NCBI GenBank assembly: GCA_026016205.1
Contig: CP061209.1
Span: forward strand, 698,330-762,329
Direction of reading: 5' to 3'
DNA: 64,000 bases
DNA from: Methanosarcinales archaeon
GTDB taxonomy: Archaea > Halobacteriota > UBA148 > JAUWXC01
Part shown: one piece after another, positions 1-11,000 of the stretch
Layout: each line of letters begins with the position of its first letter
How positions within the stretch are numbered: the first letter of the stretch is position 1
Position numbers and translations under genes: made by a program
The notes under the pieces: model-generated
Seen by the model: only the letters and a program-made list of their open reading frames with translations
Told to the model about the DNA's origin: nothing
Database searches by the model: none

Positions 1-33
1 CTTATTTAGTATGGGAGCAAATATAGGAGTGGA

Positions 34-1131
34 ATGATGTCTGGAAATTTATTTGGGCAGGTGTTTAGACTTACGACATGGGGCGAGAGTCATGGCAGGG
101 CGATTGGTGCCGTCGTAGATGGCTGTCCAGCAGGATTGCCCTTAGGCGAGAAGGATGTTCAGGCTGAATTAGATAGAAGGCGACCTGGGCAGAGCGAGGT
201 TACTACGCCCCGGGGAGAATTAGATGCCGTTGAAATACTGTCCGGAGTTTTTGATGGTAAGACGACCGGCACGCCAATCTCGATGCTGGTCTGGAATAAG
301 GACGTTAAGTCTGGCGTGTACGAGGAATTACGACATACGCCACGATCCGGGCATGCCGATTTTACGTATGAGGCGAAATACGGTTTCAGGGATTATAGAG
401 GAGGAGGGCGCTCTTCTGCGCGAGAGACGGTTGGCAGGGTTGCTGCTGGTGCCATAGCCAAGAAGTTGCTCAAAACGAAGAATGTGGAAATCTTGGGGCA
501 TGTGATTGAAGTGGGTGACATCTCAGTTGGCGATATCACCTTAGACCAAATACGAAAAAACGTGGAAAAGAATCCTATTCGGTGCGCTGATGCCAAGATA
601 TCGGAGGAGATGAGACAGCGCATAGAGGAGGCGAAATCAGAGGGAGACAGCGTTGGCGGTATCGTCGAAATTATTGCGCTGAATGCGCCCCCAGGCGTCG
701 GTGAGCCAGTCTTCGACAAATTGGATGCAGAGCTGGCAAAGGCGTTAATGAGCATAGGCGCTGTAAAAGGCGTCGATATTGGCGCCGGATTCAGAGCAGC
801 AAAGATGAAGGGCAGCGAGATGAACGACCCGTTCAGGATTGAGGGTGGCGTTGTGATAACAGAAACAAACAACGCAGGGGGCATCCTCGGCGGAATATCC
901 AACGGCATGCCTATAGTATGCAGAATCGCGGTCAAACCAACATCCTCCATTTCCAAAGTGCAAAAGACAGTGGATTTGTCGAAGAGGGTTAACACCGAGA
1001 TACAAATCAAAGGGCGTCATGACCCTTGCATTTGCCCGAGAATCGTTCCCGTGGCAGAGGCGATGGTTGCGCTCGTTCTCGCGAATCACATGCTACGAGG
1101 AGGGTTTATACCCACTGTTTTAAAGTCCTAA
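34..1131 (+). CDS. aroC: Chorismate synthase
   Basis: Converts 5-enolpyruvylshikimate-3-phosphate to chorismate using reduced FMN, the last step of the shikimate pathway. The 365-aa length is normal for the family. The N-terminus carries the family pattern [11 protein letters not shown], followed by [14 protein letters not shown] and the [10 protein letters not shown] segment that binds substrate and [21 protein letters not shown] lies near the C-terminus. Two ATGs lie in tandem at 34 and 37. GGAG at 26-29 is 4 bases from the first and 7 from the second, so 37 may be the real start. It stands apart from the other aromatic genes at 20-34 kb, with the cytochrome genes directly downstream. Confidence 0.97.
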   Translation: MMSGNLFGQVFRLTTWGESHGRAIGAVVDGCPAGLPLGEKDVQAELDRRRPGQSEVTTPRGELDAVEILSGVFDGKTTGTPISMLVWNKDVKSGVYEELRHTPRSGHADFTYEAKYGFRDYRGGGRSSARETVGRVAAGAIAKKLLKTKNVEILGHVIEVGDISVGDITLDQIRKNVEKNPIRCADAKISEEMRQRIEEAKSEGDSVGGIVEIIALNAPPGVGEPVFDKLDAELAKALMSIGAVKGVDIGAGFRAAKMKGSEMNDPFRIEGGVVITETNNAGGILGGISNGMPIVCRIAVKPTSSISKVQKTVDLSKRVNTEIQIKGRHDPCICPRIVPVAEAMVALVLANHMLRGGFIPTVLKS

Positions 1132-1171
1132 TTTACCAAAAAGATATTTAGGATAGAATAATAATAAGTGC

Positions 1172-2960
1172 ATGATGGTGAATAAGACGATGCCAAAGAC
1201 GATTCGGCGGCTTCTAATTATAGCAGTACTCATAGGGCTTGTATCTGCTTTGGGGATATCGTTATTAACCGTAAGTGTTTCTGCGCATGGGATGGGTGGA
1301 CCCGATTGTGTGAGTTGTCATAATATAGGGCGAGATCATAAATGTGCGTCCAAAGTGGACGTCTCCGCGATGAATCAATTCAATTCATGTCGATCTAAAC
1401 AGCAACGCAATTGCCACCGTTGATGCTGATAACAAGAGGTGCTGGGCATGCCATATATCTGATGGACAACAGCCAACTAAGCATGATGTACACAACCCAT
1501 ACAGATGCTGGAAGTGCCACAACGATATCAGCAAACCATACGCCAACGTGAGCAATGCCCCGAACGTCACAGAGCACTTTAAATCAGGATATGATATCCA
1601 TGCGGTCACTGGTGCAACGGGTAACACTGAATCATGCATAGAATGTCATTCTAAGGACGAGATGATGATGGCTTATACCGCTAAATATTATTCTAATCTA
1701 TCGCTCATCTCTCACTATGGCAGGAAGAGAACTGACCTGCAAATTGGCGCCCCTCTTTATACCAACTGTTCATATTGTCATCAGAATGCCTCGACGGCAT
1801 TTCCCTTTGTCAATATAGACCTCAAGAACCTTGAGAATCACACGCAAAGGGCTATAAATCCGAGCTGTATTAACTCCAGTTGTCATAATGCCGGAAGGAT
1901 ACATGAAACCGCCTTGGCTAAGCCATCTGTGGACCATACCTTGTGCACTAAATGTCATGGGGATAAGAGCAAGCACAACGGAACCGTAGAATGTTACAAA
2001 TGTCATGGCAACGCTACCAGTAAGATTCACCCGATTTTATATCTCACATCTGACGGTACTTTTTCCACTTCGAACGCCTCGGCTGGAGATTGCCTCACAT
2101 GTCATCAGACCGACAAGATGGATTGGATTGTTGACAACATCCCAAAAGTCGCGCAACCTCTTCACCACAGCGAGGTAAACACAGGACAGCGCTGGGGCGA
2201 TTATTGGAATAATAGTTTGTCCGCGTGCATCTATTGCCACAGCGATACTAAGCATAAGGCAATAGCCTTAGGAAGACCGGCAAATTGGAGAGGAGATAAC
2301 ATTGTGGGCTCATCCGTCAACGACAGTTACTGGTGCGCTGGTTGTCATTATGCTGACGAGCATAATTATGAAAACATGGTGAACGAATTCAGCGCATCCA
2401 GTTTAAACATCCCACCCGAAATCACCAATGGCACGTATGCGCCCAACGTAACTGGATTCTATGAACACGTATGCGCTAACTGGTCAGATGCACTTTGCAG
2501 GGAGTGTCATGGCAAGTTTGTCACCAGTTACGGAGTGACCGAACTCATGCACGACGTTTCAGATGGTAGCTGCAGCAACTGCCACTATGACTTTACGTAC
2601 ATGAACAACACCAGACATGCACCCACAAAATACGTGAACAGCACGATGTTCAATGCGAGCGTGCATGGACCATCGTCGGGAATAGGGTGCGTAGACTGCC
2701 ATACTACCTCAAATCATCCTTACCCGGAGCATTACTGGAAGTGGTGCGAGTGCTGCCATGCCGTACAGTCTAACCCTGTCGATGATACAGACAGGCACAA
2801 TATCACATCTGATGTGCAGAACAACATGGTTGACGGTGTTTCAGTCCTCGGCATCATCGACTGCAAGACGTGCCACAACGCAACCTCTTACGAAAGTGCA
2901 AAGACCAATTTTGCGCTGTGCAGATGGTGCCATACGTATCCGGATAAAGTGTACGAGTGA
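1172..2960 (+). pseudogene. 17-haem-motif secreted c-type cytochrome, frameshifted
   Basis: Multihaem c-type cytochrome, expected outside the membrane in electron transfer. The first frame (1172-1423) gives a signal peptide (RRLLIIAVLIGLVSALGIS) and the first haem motif, CVSCH. The remainder is one frame over, with no ATG until 1548. Skipping one T after codon CAA near 1386 joins them as MNQSIHVDLNSNAIATV and recovers CWACH and CWKCH upstream of 1548. The joined protein would be about 595 aa with 16 CXXCH motifs and one CX4CH (CINSSCH), 17 in all. Several NXS/T sequons are present. The start could be the ATG at 1190, with GGTG ahead of it. A second cytochrome follows 6 bp downstream. The single-base nature suggests a sequencing error or very recent mutation; recoding cannot be excluded. 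The rest of the frame is intact. Confidence 0.85.
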
Positions 2961-2966
2961 TTAAAA

Positions 2967-3389
2967 ATGCTGTCAGATAGAAGAAAAATAATCATAATCG
3001 GGGTTGTGATGGTGATGTTATTCACCTCGCTGACAGCGTATGCCCTGTTTTTCGGCAGTCACATGATGTACACAAGAAAAGCATCTCCAGATTACGGCTC
3101 TGCAGAATTCTGCGTCAAATGCCATCCAGATGTCGTCGCCACGGTGATGGTCAGCGCGCATAATGCCACGGGATGCATCTGCCATGGCTATGATCCCGAG
3201 GCAGGCATCAACTTGGCGCACAACCTGACCAAGCAGATATACTGCACGAACTGCCATTCAAATTATGATGCTGAAGGAAACATCATCATTCACGAAGGGG
3301 TGAGCGGATTAAACCAGTCAGGGCATTATATCACGAACGATACTGTTACACTTTATAATAATTCACAACAGTTCTTTGGCAGCAGTTGA
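2967..3389 (+). CDS. Small membrane-anchored c-type cytochrome
   Basis: A 140-aa protein with a short basic N-terminus, one hydrophobic segment (about residues 7-30) and an outside domain. It has canonical haem motifs CVKCH (49-53) and CTNCH (93-97). Between them is a CXCH sequence (C70-I-C72-H73) that could be an atypical third haem site or simply a Cys pair. Histidines at SAH and AHN could be distal ligands. It starts 6 bp after the larger cytochrome, so the two are probably co-transcribed and may exchange electrons across the cell surface. The uncleaved anchor resembles NapC/NirT-type small cytochromes in layout only; I do not assign it to that family. It is convergent with the MinD-fusion gene, with 18 bp between stop codons. 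Confidence 0.85.
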   Translation: MLSDRRKIIIIGVVMVMLFTSLTAYALFFGSHMMYTRKASPDYGSAEFCVKCHPDVVATVMVSAHNATGCICHGYDPEAGINLAHNLTKQIYCTNCHSNYDAEGNIIIHEGVSGLNQSGHYITNDTVTLYNNSQQFFGSS

Positions 3390-3407
3390 AAAATGTTGTT
3401 TTTAACT

Positions 3408-6302
3408 TTACTCTCTTTCTCTCATCAAGACTTGGCTGATGTATTCTCTGCCCCTCTTTATCAATCGGCCCGACGATTCGCCAACTTTCTTAATCGGACT
3501 GCTGATGCGCCTCTCCATAGTAACTGGCCTGGGGTGTTTTATTTCCAATTCAATAATTCCTTCCCCTGTTTCAGTTACCTCAACTTCGGGCAACTTTACG
3601 TACTCTATCTTGCCATCTCTCTTCAACAGGCTGGCAATCTTCTTGACTAACCTGATGATATATTTTACCAGGTGCGTTATCAGCTGGCTCAAGTATCCTG
3701 CTAACAGTTGAACATATTCTTCGACATTGTCCGTCAGTCCAACCAGTGCTTCTGTAGCATTATTTAGGAATTCGATAACTTTGGTTGTTAGAATAGGAAT
3801 GTTCTCTCGCACCTTGTACAAGGATTGATCAATACTTTTCTTAGCTTTGCTCGTCAACTTAACCGATAGTTCACCAATCCTCTCAGCCAGTCTGCCTGTG
3901 CATTCGATTAGATATTTTATCAGCTGAATTATGTATTCTATTAATGATTTGGTGCCTTCTTCAATTTTATACGACAATCCAGTAAACGATTTTGTTATGG
4001 TGTCAAATATGCTTGGCCCCTCTTCCAATTCATAGAATAACTCGGGTTCAAGGGGTTGTAGAGTCTCAACTGCGATCTCCCTTGGCAACTCAACTTCTTC
4101 AGGTCTGATCAATCTGGTCAGGCGTCTCACAAATAATGTGAGATATTCCTTGGTTATGGCCAGTGATCTGGTCGACAGTTCAGCAATGTTATTCAACAGT
4201 CCAACAGTACGTTCTTTAGCCACACTCAAAAATCCACTGGCCCTTGCCCTTAACTCGATAAAAGCCACCTTAATCTCGTCCTTAATCTCACCAGTGACTC
4301 TAACAAACAACTCGATTAGACGTTTTATTAATTGAATTATGTATTCCACAAATAATTTGATATTTTCTTCAATTTTGTTCGCCAAACCAATAAGCGATAT
4401 CTTGACGGCATCAAACACTCCCGCAGGATACTCCTCCACCTTGGTGACCCGTTCAACAGGCACGGGGATTTCGGCTACCATCTCTCGTTCCCTTATTTCT
4501 GGCAATTCAACTTCTTTGGGTTTGATCAACAAATCGATGATCCTTTTTACAAATTCGGCAATATACTTTATCAGATATTCAATTGACCGAATTATGTGGT
4601 TTGCAAGCAGTTTGATGTTTTCTTTTGCGTTGCTCATCACTCCCATGAACGAGCCGGCGATCTCGCTTAACGAGTCACTAACCTTCTTCAAGAAACTCCT
4701 GGATACTTCAACAGTCCGCTCTTCGGCTCCGCCCACCAGTTCGGTAGTTTTGCTCCTTAATCCAACAGTGGACTCTTTCACTCCACTTGCTAACTGGACG
4801 CTACCTTCTTTGATATCGCCCGACAATCCTCTAATGCCCGTTTTTATTTTATCCCATAATCTGACAATACATTCTACCAGATGTCTTGCTAATTGGATTA
4901 GATTTCTTGCGAATAATTTGAGGTATTCTGACGTCTTACCGGTCAGTCCTACAAATGATGCGACAATGACGACTGAAAATACAGCAAACAATTCGGCAAT
5001 CTTTTTTGCCAAATCAACAAATAGTTCTACAGCTTTTGTCGGCAGGTCGATGATTTTTTGCAACAATAGGGTCAGCTGTTCCCTAAACGATTTGATGTCG
5101 TCTTTAACCTTATTCAGCGACATGACAAATGATTCAGCGATGCCACTTAACAAGCCGACAAACAATGCAGCTGCCATTCTCAGCGAGTTCGTGGACTTAC
5201 TTGTAGATAAAACGATGAAACCACCGATGCCGCTTAGAACCCAGAGAACACATTCGATTAGGCGTCTTATCAGTTGGACCAGATATCTTCCCAATAACGT
5301 GATATCTTCCTTGATCCCACCCAATACCCAAGCGAGCAGTACATCAATTCTTCTTAACCGATCAACGGCCACACTGATTAGTGTAGTAAAGAATCTAGCA
5401 GTGCCATTCACCAGTCCAGCAATACCTTCTATCAAGAACTTGATGCACTCTGCCATTCCGTGCGCCAGTCCGACAAACAATCCGATGATGATGCTAAATA
5501 CGCCAACAGCCCGCTTCTCAGTCTCACTCAACACGCCAGTGGTTTTAGCTGCCACTCCAGCAGTGGACTCTATCACCCTGTCCATTGCTCCAACAGGTGC
5601 AATGTACTCTCTTCCGATTAGATGGGCAGCCAGTCTCGTGAATTCAATCGCTGCGGGGGAATCAGGAGAGTTCAATACGACAGGATTCATATCAGATATG
5701 CTTTTTCTGACTTCAGCATCTTCTGGAATGATGGCGATGACAGGCGCCTCACAGGTGGATTCGACTTCGTAAACTGAAAGCTCGTACCCTTCCCTCATTA
5801 CTCGGTTCAATATGATGCCCCTGATCGGGATATCCAGTGATTTGGCAAGTTCTATTGTCTTGAGGCTGTCTGTAATCGCAGGGAATTCTGGGTTGGTCAC
5901 GATTAAGATTTCATCGCAGGCATCTATGATGGTGGTAGCAGCCTCTCCTGTGCCCGGAGCAGAGTCAATCAGGACTGTCTCGTATCCTTTTAACTCTTTT
6001 AAAACCCGTTTTAAGCCACGTGCGTCCGTCTCCTCTGCCGCCAGAGATGCTGAAATGAGACCCATACCGCTGGGATGGTCATAAATTGCCTGAGAGCTCG
6101 GCACCCTCTTATCCAGCACGTCTTCAAGTGTATTGGGAAAACGAAACATGCCCAGCTGCAATCCAACGTCAGGCGTGGTGAAGTTAGCATCGATTACAAG
6201 AACCCTCCTGCCAAACACGGAAGCCAAAGCTGCACCTAAATTCGCCACAGTTGTCGTCTTTCCAACCCCTCCTTTGCCAGATACGACCCCTATGACTCTC
6301 AT
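3408..6302 (-). CDS. MinD/ParA-family ATPase fused to long amphipathic-helix repeats
   Basis: Residues 1 to about 245 are a MinD-type deviant Walker ATPase: SGKGGVGKTTTVANLGAAL, VLVIDANFTTPDVGLQLG, and VLIDSAPGTGEAATTI as Walker B/switch region, ending near LAAHLIGREYIAPV. Normal archaeal MinD proteins stop at about 260 aa. This one continues for about 700 residues of predicted helix with repeated blocks such as YLVQLIRRLIECV, NLIQLARHLVECI, YIIQLIKRLIELF, YIIQLIKYLIECT and YLSQLITHLVKYI, spaced roughly 80-150 aa apart. Two Pro/Glu-rich linkers (KPKEVELPEIRE, RPEEVELPREI) divide them. The pattern alternates hydrophobic and basic residues, so membrane-surface binding is likely. No Cys pairs or enzyme motifs were seen in the tail. 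Its start lies 1 bp past the stop of the upstream membrane protein, with GGAG just ahead. Function unknown; MinD relatives position cellular structures. Confidence 0.9.
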   Translation of the reverse strand: MRVIGVVSGKGGVGKTTTVANLGAALASVFGRRVLVIDANFTTPDVGLQLGMFRFPNTLEDVLDKRVPSSQAIYDHPSGMGLISASLAAEETDARGLKRVLKELKGYETVLIDSAPGTGEAATTIIDACDEILIVTNPEFPAITDSLKTIELAKSLDIPIRGIILNRVMREGYELSVYEVESTCEAPVIAIIPEDAEVRKSISDMNPVVLNSPDSPAAIEFTRLAAHLIGREYIAPVGAMDRVIESTAGVAAKTTGVLSETEKRAVGVFSIIIGLFVGLAHGMAECIKFLIEGIAGLVNGTARFFTTLISVAVDRLRRIDVLLAWVLGGIKEDITLLGRYLVQLIRRLIECVLWVLSGIGGFIVLSTSKSTNSLRMAAALFVGLLSGIAESFVMSLNKVKDDIKSFREQLTLLLQKIIDLPTKAVELFVDLAKKIAELFAVFSVVIVASFVGLTGKTSEYLKLFARNLIQLARHLVECIVRLWDKIKTGIRGLSGDIKEGSVQLASGVKESTVGLRSKTTELVGGAEERTVEVSRSFLKKVSDSLSEIAGSFMGVMSNAKENIKLLANHIIRSIEYLIKYIAEFVKRIIDLLIKPKEVELPEIREREMVAEIPVPVERVTKVEEYPAGVFDAVKISLIGLANKIEENIKLFVEYIIQLIKRLIELFVRVTGEIKDEIKVAFIELRARASGFLSVAKERTVGLLNNIAELSTRSLAITKEYLTLFVRRLTRLIRPEEVELPREIAVETLQPLEPELFYELEEGPSIFDTITKSFTGLSYKIEEGTKSLIEYIIQLIKYLIECTGRLAERIGELSVKLTSKAKKSIDQSLYKVRENIPILTTKVIEFLNNATEALVGLTDNVEEYVQLLAGYLSQLITHLVKYIIRLVKKIASLLKRDGKIEYVKLPEVEVTETGEGIIELEIKHPRPVTMERRISSPIKKVGESSGRLIKRGREYISQVLMRERE

Positions 6303-6303
6303 A

Positions 6304-7971
6304 TCATCTCCTTCTCTGTCTCCTGCTACTTTTTATCTCCTGTTTGATCTGGTTTAGCATGTCTATGCGACTACTCCCCCTAAACGTCCCCAATCCACGC
6401 CATAGCCTCCCACGTTGCGTCTTCATGAGAATTATGACTACAACTATAATAATCAATCCTATTAAATATGGTAAAGGTGGCATCCATGTTGGTTGAACGA
6501 TTACCGTGGCATCCTTGGTAAGCGTCCTCCCGTCGTAAAGGATTTTAGATGAGATTGTGTAGGTGCCGGGCTCGATATAGGAAGGCGGGGTTACAAAGAA
6601 TAGCACTGTGCTGGAGCCTCGGGGAGGCAGGGTCGTGACGACTTCATCGGGAGTTACCTTCCAATTAGCTGGCGTTTCGAGTCTTGCAGTTACATCAAAT
6701 GGGGTTCTATCCAGATTCATCAGGTTGATCGAAACTTTTTCAGTTCGGCCCGGGTATAGGGTGGGGGCGCTTATTTCAGAAATCTTAATCAGATCAGGCG
6801 GAGGGGCCTCATAGATGACGTTTATCTGCCTCAACGGCCAGTATACATAGGGAGAGTATTCGTCCAAGATTTTTGGGGTATTGTATGAGATTGATCTGGT
6901 TTCGTATGGTCCAAGTCCTTCGATAATCCATTTTACAACAGGGTCCGCTTCTAGGACTTCACTGGGAGGCGTGTCAAATCCAAGCAGGTTTACGTGCTGC
7001 GCAATTTCTTTGGGAATCTCTTCTACCACTTCAAGTATATCCACATAGGATCCGCCGTTCTTTATTTCTATCGTGACCGTACTGATGGACCGTTCCCTGT
7101 CTATTTCCACGACTTTCGTTACAGATGGTTTGGCGTATCCAGGGGGATACGGCTTTATCCGCAGGATGAAGAAATTCTCGGCATGGATATTTTCGTTGCT
7201 GATGGTGATTGCCACCTTATAATCTCCAGGCAGTGCATCTGCAGGCGGATTTATCGCCAGATTCAAAATTTTAGATTCTCTTGGGGATAAAAATACGGTT
7301 TCAGGTGTAGAACTCAGCCAGTCTTTTACAATTCCCGAGATACTTATCTTGGCTTCGCCGAAATCGGTTTTTGTAGGGTTGGTGACAAAGATGTCCGTTA
7401 CTACCGCTTCACCAGGTCTGGCCTCTCTGAGTACGGGAAGTCTGGTAAATCTAACCAAAGCCTCGGCTGGAGGGACTATGGGAGGTACGACGACCCCGCC
7501 CCCAGGAACTCCGGGCGGAGGAGGGGCAGGCGGTGATGTGATGGAAAACTCTGACGTTTGGTATGTGGACTTGCCATCATAGTATATCGTCGCATTTGCC
7601 GTGTACGTGCCTGGGGCGGTACTGCCAACATTCCACTCTGTTGTGAACTCCAGAGTTCCTTTTACACCAAGGTCTTTACTTGAAGATAATAGGGTTAAGG
7701 GTTCCACCATATTACCATCAGAATCAGATATATTGATCACGCCTGAGGTATTGAGCAGAACATTTCCCGTATTTTTCACGGTCACGGTAAACCCTACAGT
7801 TTGATAGTAGGTGACAGAAGCGGGATTTATCACGAAGTCAGTGATTGTGGCAGAGACGTCCTCTACTATCACAAATTCGGTGGGGACGGAGAGATCCCAT
7901 GCATAAACCTGGGAGATCGGCATAGCGATAAATAGCAGGCTCAGAAAAACGATGGCTACCTTCTTCCACAC
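6304..7971 (-). CDS. Single-pass membrane protein with Ig-like/NEW3-type ectodomain
   Basis: About 555 aa. A signal peptide (VAIVFLSLLFIAMPISQVYA) is followed by beta-rich repeats of the CARDB/NEW3 kind (VTVKNTGNVLLNTSG, DIFVTNPTKTDFGEAKI, SINLMNLDRTPFDVTARL), a proline/glycine linker (PPAPPPPGVPGGG), and one C-terminal membrane helix (YLIGLIIIVVVIILM). A very basic cytoplasmic tail of about 38 residues ends SSRRQRRR. An in-frame ATG exists at 8022, but the GTG at 7971 has a strong ribosome site (GGGAGGAGGG) and gives a properly short signal peptide, so I prefer it. It lies between the giant repeat protein and the MinD fusion, so the tail is well placed to contact a cytoplasmic ATPase while the ectodomain contacts extracellular protein. 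That link is inference. Confidence 0.85.
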   Translation of the reverse strand: MWKKVAIVFLSLLFIAMPISQVYAWDLSVPTEFVIVEDVSATITDFVINPASVTYYQTVGFTVTVKNTGNVLLNTSGVINISDSDGNMVEPLTLLSSSKDLGVKGTLEFTTEWNVGSTAPGTYTANATIYYDGKSTYQTSEFSITSPPAPPPPGVPGGGVVVPPIVPPAEALVRFTRLPVLREARPGEAVVTDIFVTNPTKTDFGEAKISISGIVKDWLSSTPETVFLSPRESKILNLAINPPADALPGDYKVAITISNENIHAENFFILRIKPYPPGYAKPSVTKVVEIDRERSISTVTIEIKNGGSYVDILEVVEEIPKEIAQHVNLLGFDTPPSEVLEADPVVKWIIEGLGPYETRSISYNTPKILDEYSPYVYWPLRQINVIYEAPPPDLIKISEISAPTLYPGRTEKVSINLMNLDRTPFDVTARLETPANWKVTPDEVVTTLPPRGSSTVLFFVTPPSYIEPGTYTISSKILYDGRTLTKDATVIVQPTWMPPLPYLIGLIIIVVVIILMKTQRGRLWRGLGTFRGSSRIDMLNQIKQEIKSSRRQRRR

Positions 7972-8081
7972 GGATGCCCTCCTCCCTTTAAGATGTCTCC
8001 CCTCTTTACTCATATAAATCATTGCCCCAATTATGTGGGTGTGACTTCTCCTCGATTATTATAATGCCCTTCTCACTCATA

Positions 8082-11000
8082 TTAACCACCCACCGTCTCA
8101 TTGACCCTGATGGATACGTTATTGCCATATGATCCTGGATACTGGCCAAACGGCGTTGAGAGCCAGAAATAGCAGGATTTGGTCGTTCCTGGAGGTACGT
8201 TTGTAAAGACGCCGGTCTCTGGATATGAAGTGCTGAACGTGAATGGCTCAATGCCGATTTCGGGCGTTTCATCCATTGTGAGATTGCCGACCGAGAAATT
8301 ATAACTATTGTTGGCAAAGTTATCTCCCTTGAAGAATATGTCGACGTGAACATTCGTATCGGGTTCTATGGTTATGTTCATTGGGAAGCCGTTCTGCGTG
8401 TCAGCCGGATGATTTATGGTACTGTGATTGACGTTGCCAAATTTAATCGGCGTGTATTCGACGGTGACGTTGATTATCACAGGTATGGTCGTCGTAATGG
8501 TAATCGTATCCGTTGCACCAGAATATCCCTGTGAAGTTGCAGTGACGCTTACATTATACACTCCACCACTCTCATCGGTCACGTTCAGGGTTACGTTACC
8601 AGATACTCCAGCTGCCAGAGTTATCGTGGATTGGTTCAATGCTACGACAGCTACATTATCTATGTTTTCAACCGTCAGATTAAATGTATCCCCAGCAGTG
8701 CCGTTGTTCTTGATCGCTATCTCATACGTTGCATTTACGTTCACGATGGTATTCTGATTCGGCGGAGCAGTTACTATGACATCGTAAAACCGTACCGTGA
8801 CGTTTGAATAGCCCGTGGTATCGTTGACGTAATACGTGGTGTTGTAGAACGTGACCGTGTAGTTGTAGGTGCCTTCCGCTGACTTGGACAGCGAGAAGTT
8901 GGCATATCTCGTGATGCCGGCCTTCGTGTCTATTACGATGCCGTTCTCGGTCAGATCGGCATCCCCGGTGAAGTCCACATCGTGCTCGTCAACGCATGAT
9001 GTGTTGATCCAGAAGGTGACGCCCGTGGACTTGCCCTGCGTGGCTGGAGACAGCATCTCGGCGACCAGGTCCCTCTTAGTGATGTTCACCCAGAACGAGG
9101 TCGAGGCATTCACCGCATTGGACGAGTTCGCATTCACCGTGACCAGCGTCTCATCAGGACTTGACCTGCTGACTGTCTGGTTGTTCCACTTCGTCTCCAC
9201 GATCGAGATGCTGGGCCATGATGCATTTGCAATCCAATCCACGGAGTAGTTCATGCAGACTGGGTTGGAGGCATCTGCCCCGCTCACGGTAACGTTGTGT
9301 CTCAGATCGATGTCCCTGCCCCAGTCCGCAGACACATCGGAGATATTGCCGAGGATGAGCGTTGGACGGGTAACCGTTGTTGCAATCGTAACCGTGTCTG
9401 TTGCACTTGGATTGGTCTGCGAGGTTGCGGTTACGTTTACGTTGTATATCTCAGTTGCATCGTTATCAGTCACGTTCAGAGTTACATAACCAGTGGCTCC
9501 CGCACCTATGGTAATCGTAGTCTTGTTTAATGCCGCAACATCTGCACTGCTCGTGTTGACCAATGATAGATCAAACATATCTTCCACCGTACCATTGTTC
9601 TTAATCGCTATCTCATATGTCGCATTCACACCAAGGGCAGTTGTCTGATCCGCTGGATCCGTTATGATGACCTCATAAACTGCCAGAGTTAGGGATATGT
9701 TGCACTCATAATCAGCAGATGCGTTGTAGTACAGGGAAGCGTTATCCGTGATGTTCGCCTTCGGATAGTATGTTCCTGCTGACAATCCAGTGGTGTCCCA
9801 GTACCAGACGGCATAACCGCTTGCATTCGTGGTATTCTGGCCCAGATAGGTCGCAACCACGCCACTCACGTTGTAGAATTTTACGGGATGCCCATCTATG
9901 GCTAAAGAGGAATTGGCATCTCTCACATGGGCTACTAGTTCTATCGTGTCTCCCACTGTACGGGTGCTGTCATCCGGTGGCGAAGTCCAGCTCACGTTCG
10001 AATATCCCCAGACCTCGAACGTCATCACATCCGTGGCATTCTCACAATCAGAAGTATCATTCGCATATATCTTCCATCCCTTCACTCCAGGCGTCCAATC
10101 CAACGCCGCCGTAACCGTGAAGTTGGACCAATCTTCTGTTCCGGACAAAGCGATCGTCGATACGTTCACCCAATCATCGGACCCATTGTGAGATAGCGTC
10201 GCATTCTTCAGCTCGAGGTTATCGGTCCATCGTGCAGAGACGTTGATCTTTTCCCCTTTGTGCAGGCTGTCGACATCCTGCCCCTGGTCATACCACTTGG
10301 GCGGAGTCGTATCGCTCAGGGTCACAGACGTATTGCATTCCCAATCTGCCGAGATGTTATAGAACAGCGTCGCATTGTCAGTGATGTTCGCCTTCGGATA
10401 ATAGATTCCTTCAGCAAGGTCAGATGTATCCCAATTCAAGGTTGTATATCCATTCACGTCCGTCGTGTTCTCTCCGAGATCCTGCGTCATCGTCGAATTG
10501 TACCACCAGAACTTCACAGGATAATTCTCAATCACAGCAGAGGAATTGGCATCTCTAACCTGACACTTCAATTCTACTATATCACCCGGCGAATACGTGC
10601 TTCCCCCAGTCGGAGAAGTCCAACTTACATTTGACCATCCCCATAACTCGAACGTCTTCACATCGGTGGTGTTCTCATTGCCGGCCGTATCATTGGCAGT
10701 AATGTTCCAGCCCTTGATTCCGGGAGTCCAGTTCAACAACTGTGTGGTAAGCGTGAAGTTCGACCATTTGTCAGTTCCACCCAGATAGATGGTCTCGATA
10801 TCCTCCCATCCGACTGTCGCATTTGCCGATAAGGTAGCATTCTTCAAGTTGATGTTGTCGGTCCATCTGGTAGAGACGGTGATGCTCTCGCCTTTATGCA
10901 GACTGTTGACATCCTGTCCCTGGTCATACCATTCTGGAGATGCGATATCGACTGTCACAGTGCTGTTAGTTGTGGTAGTGTTGAAATGATGCGTCGTGTT

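Noticed and set aside
393-1010. 205-codon minus-strand frame inside aroC
   Set aside because: Antisense shadow; the plus strand encodes a full chorismate synthase.
4339-5772. 477-codon plus-strand open frame opposite the MinD repeats
   Set aside because: It mirrors the repeated helix-coding sequence on the other strand. The translation is low complexity (Ser/Thr/Asn-rich) with no motif, and the minus frame has an intact ATPase domain and good operon context.
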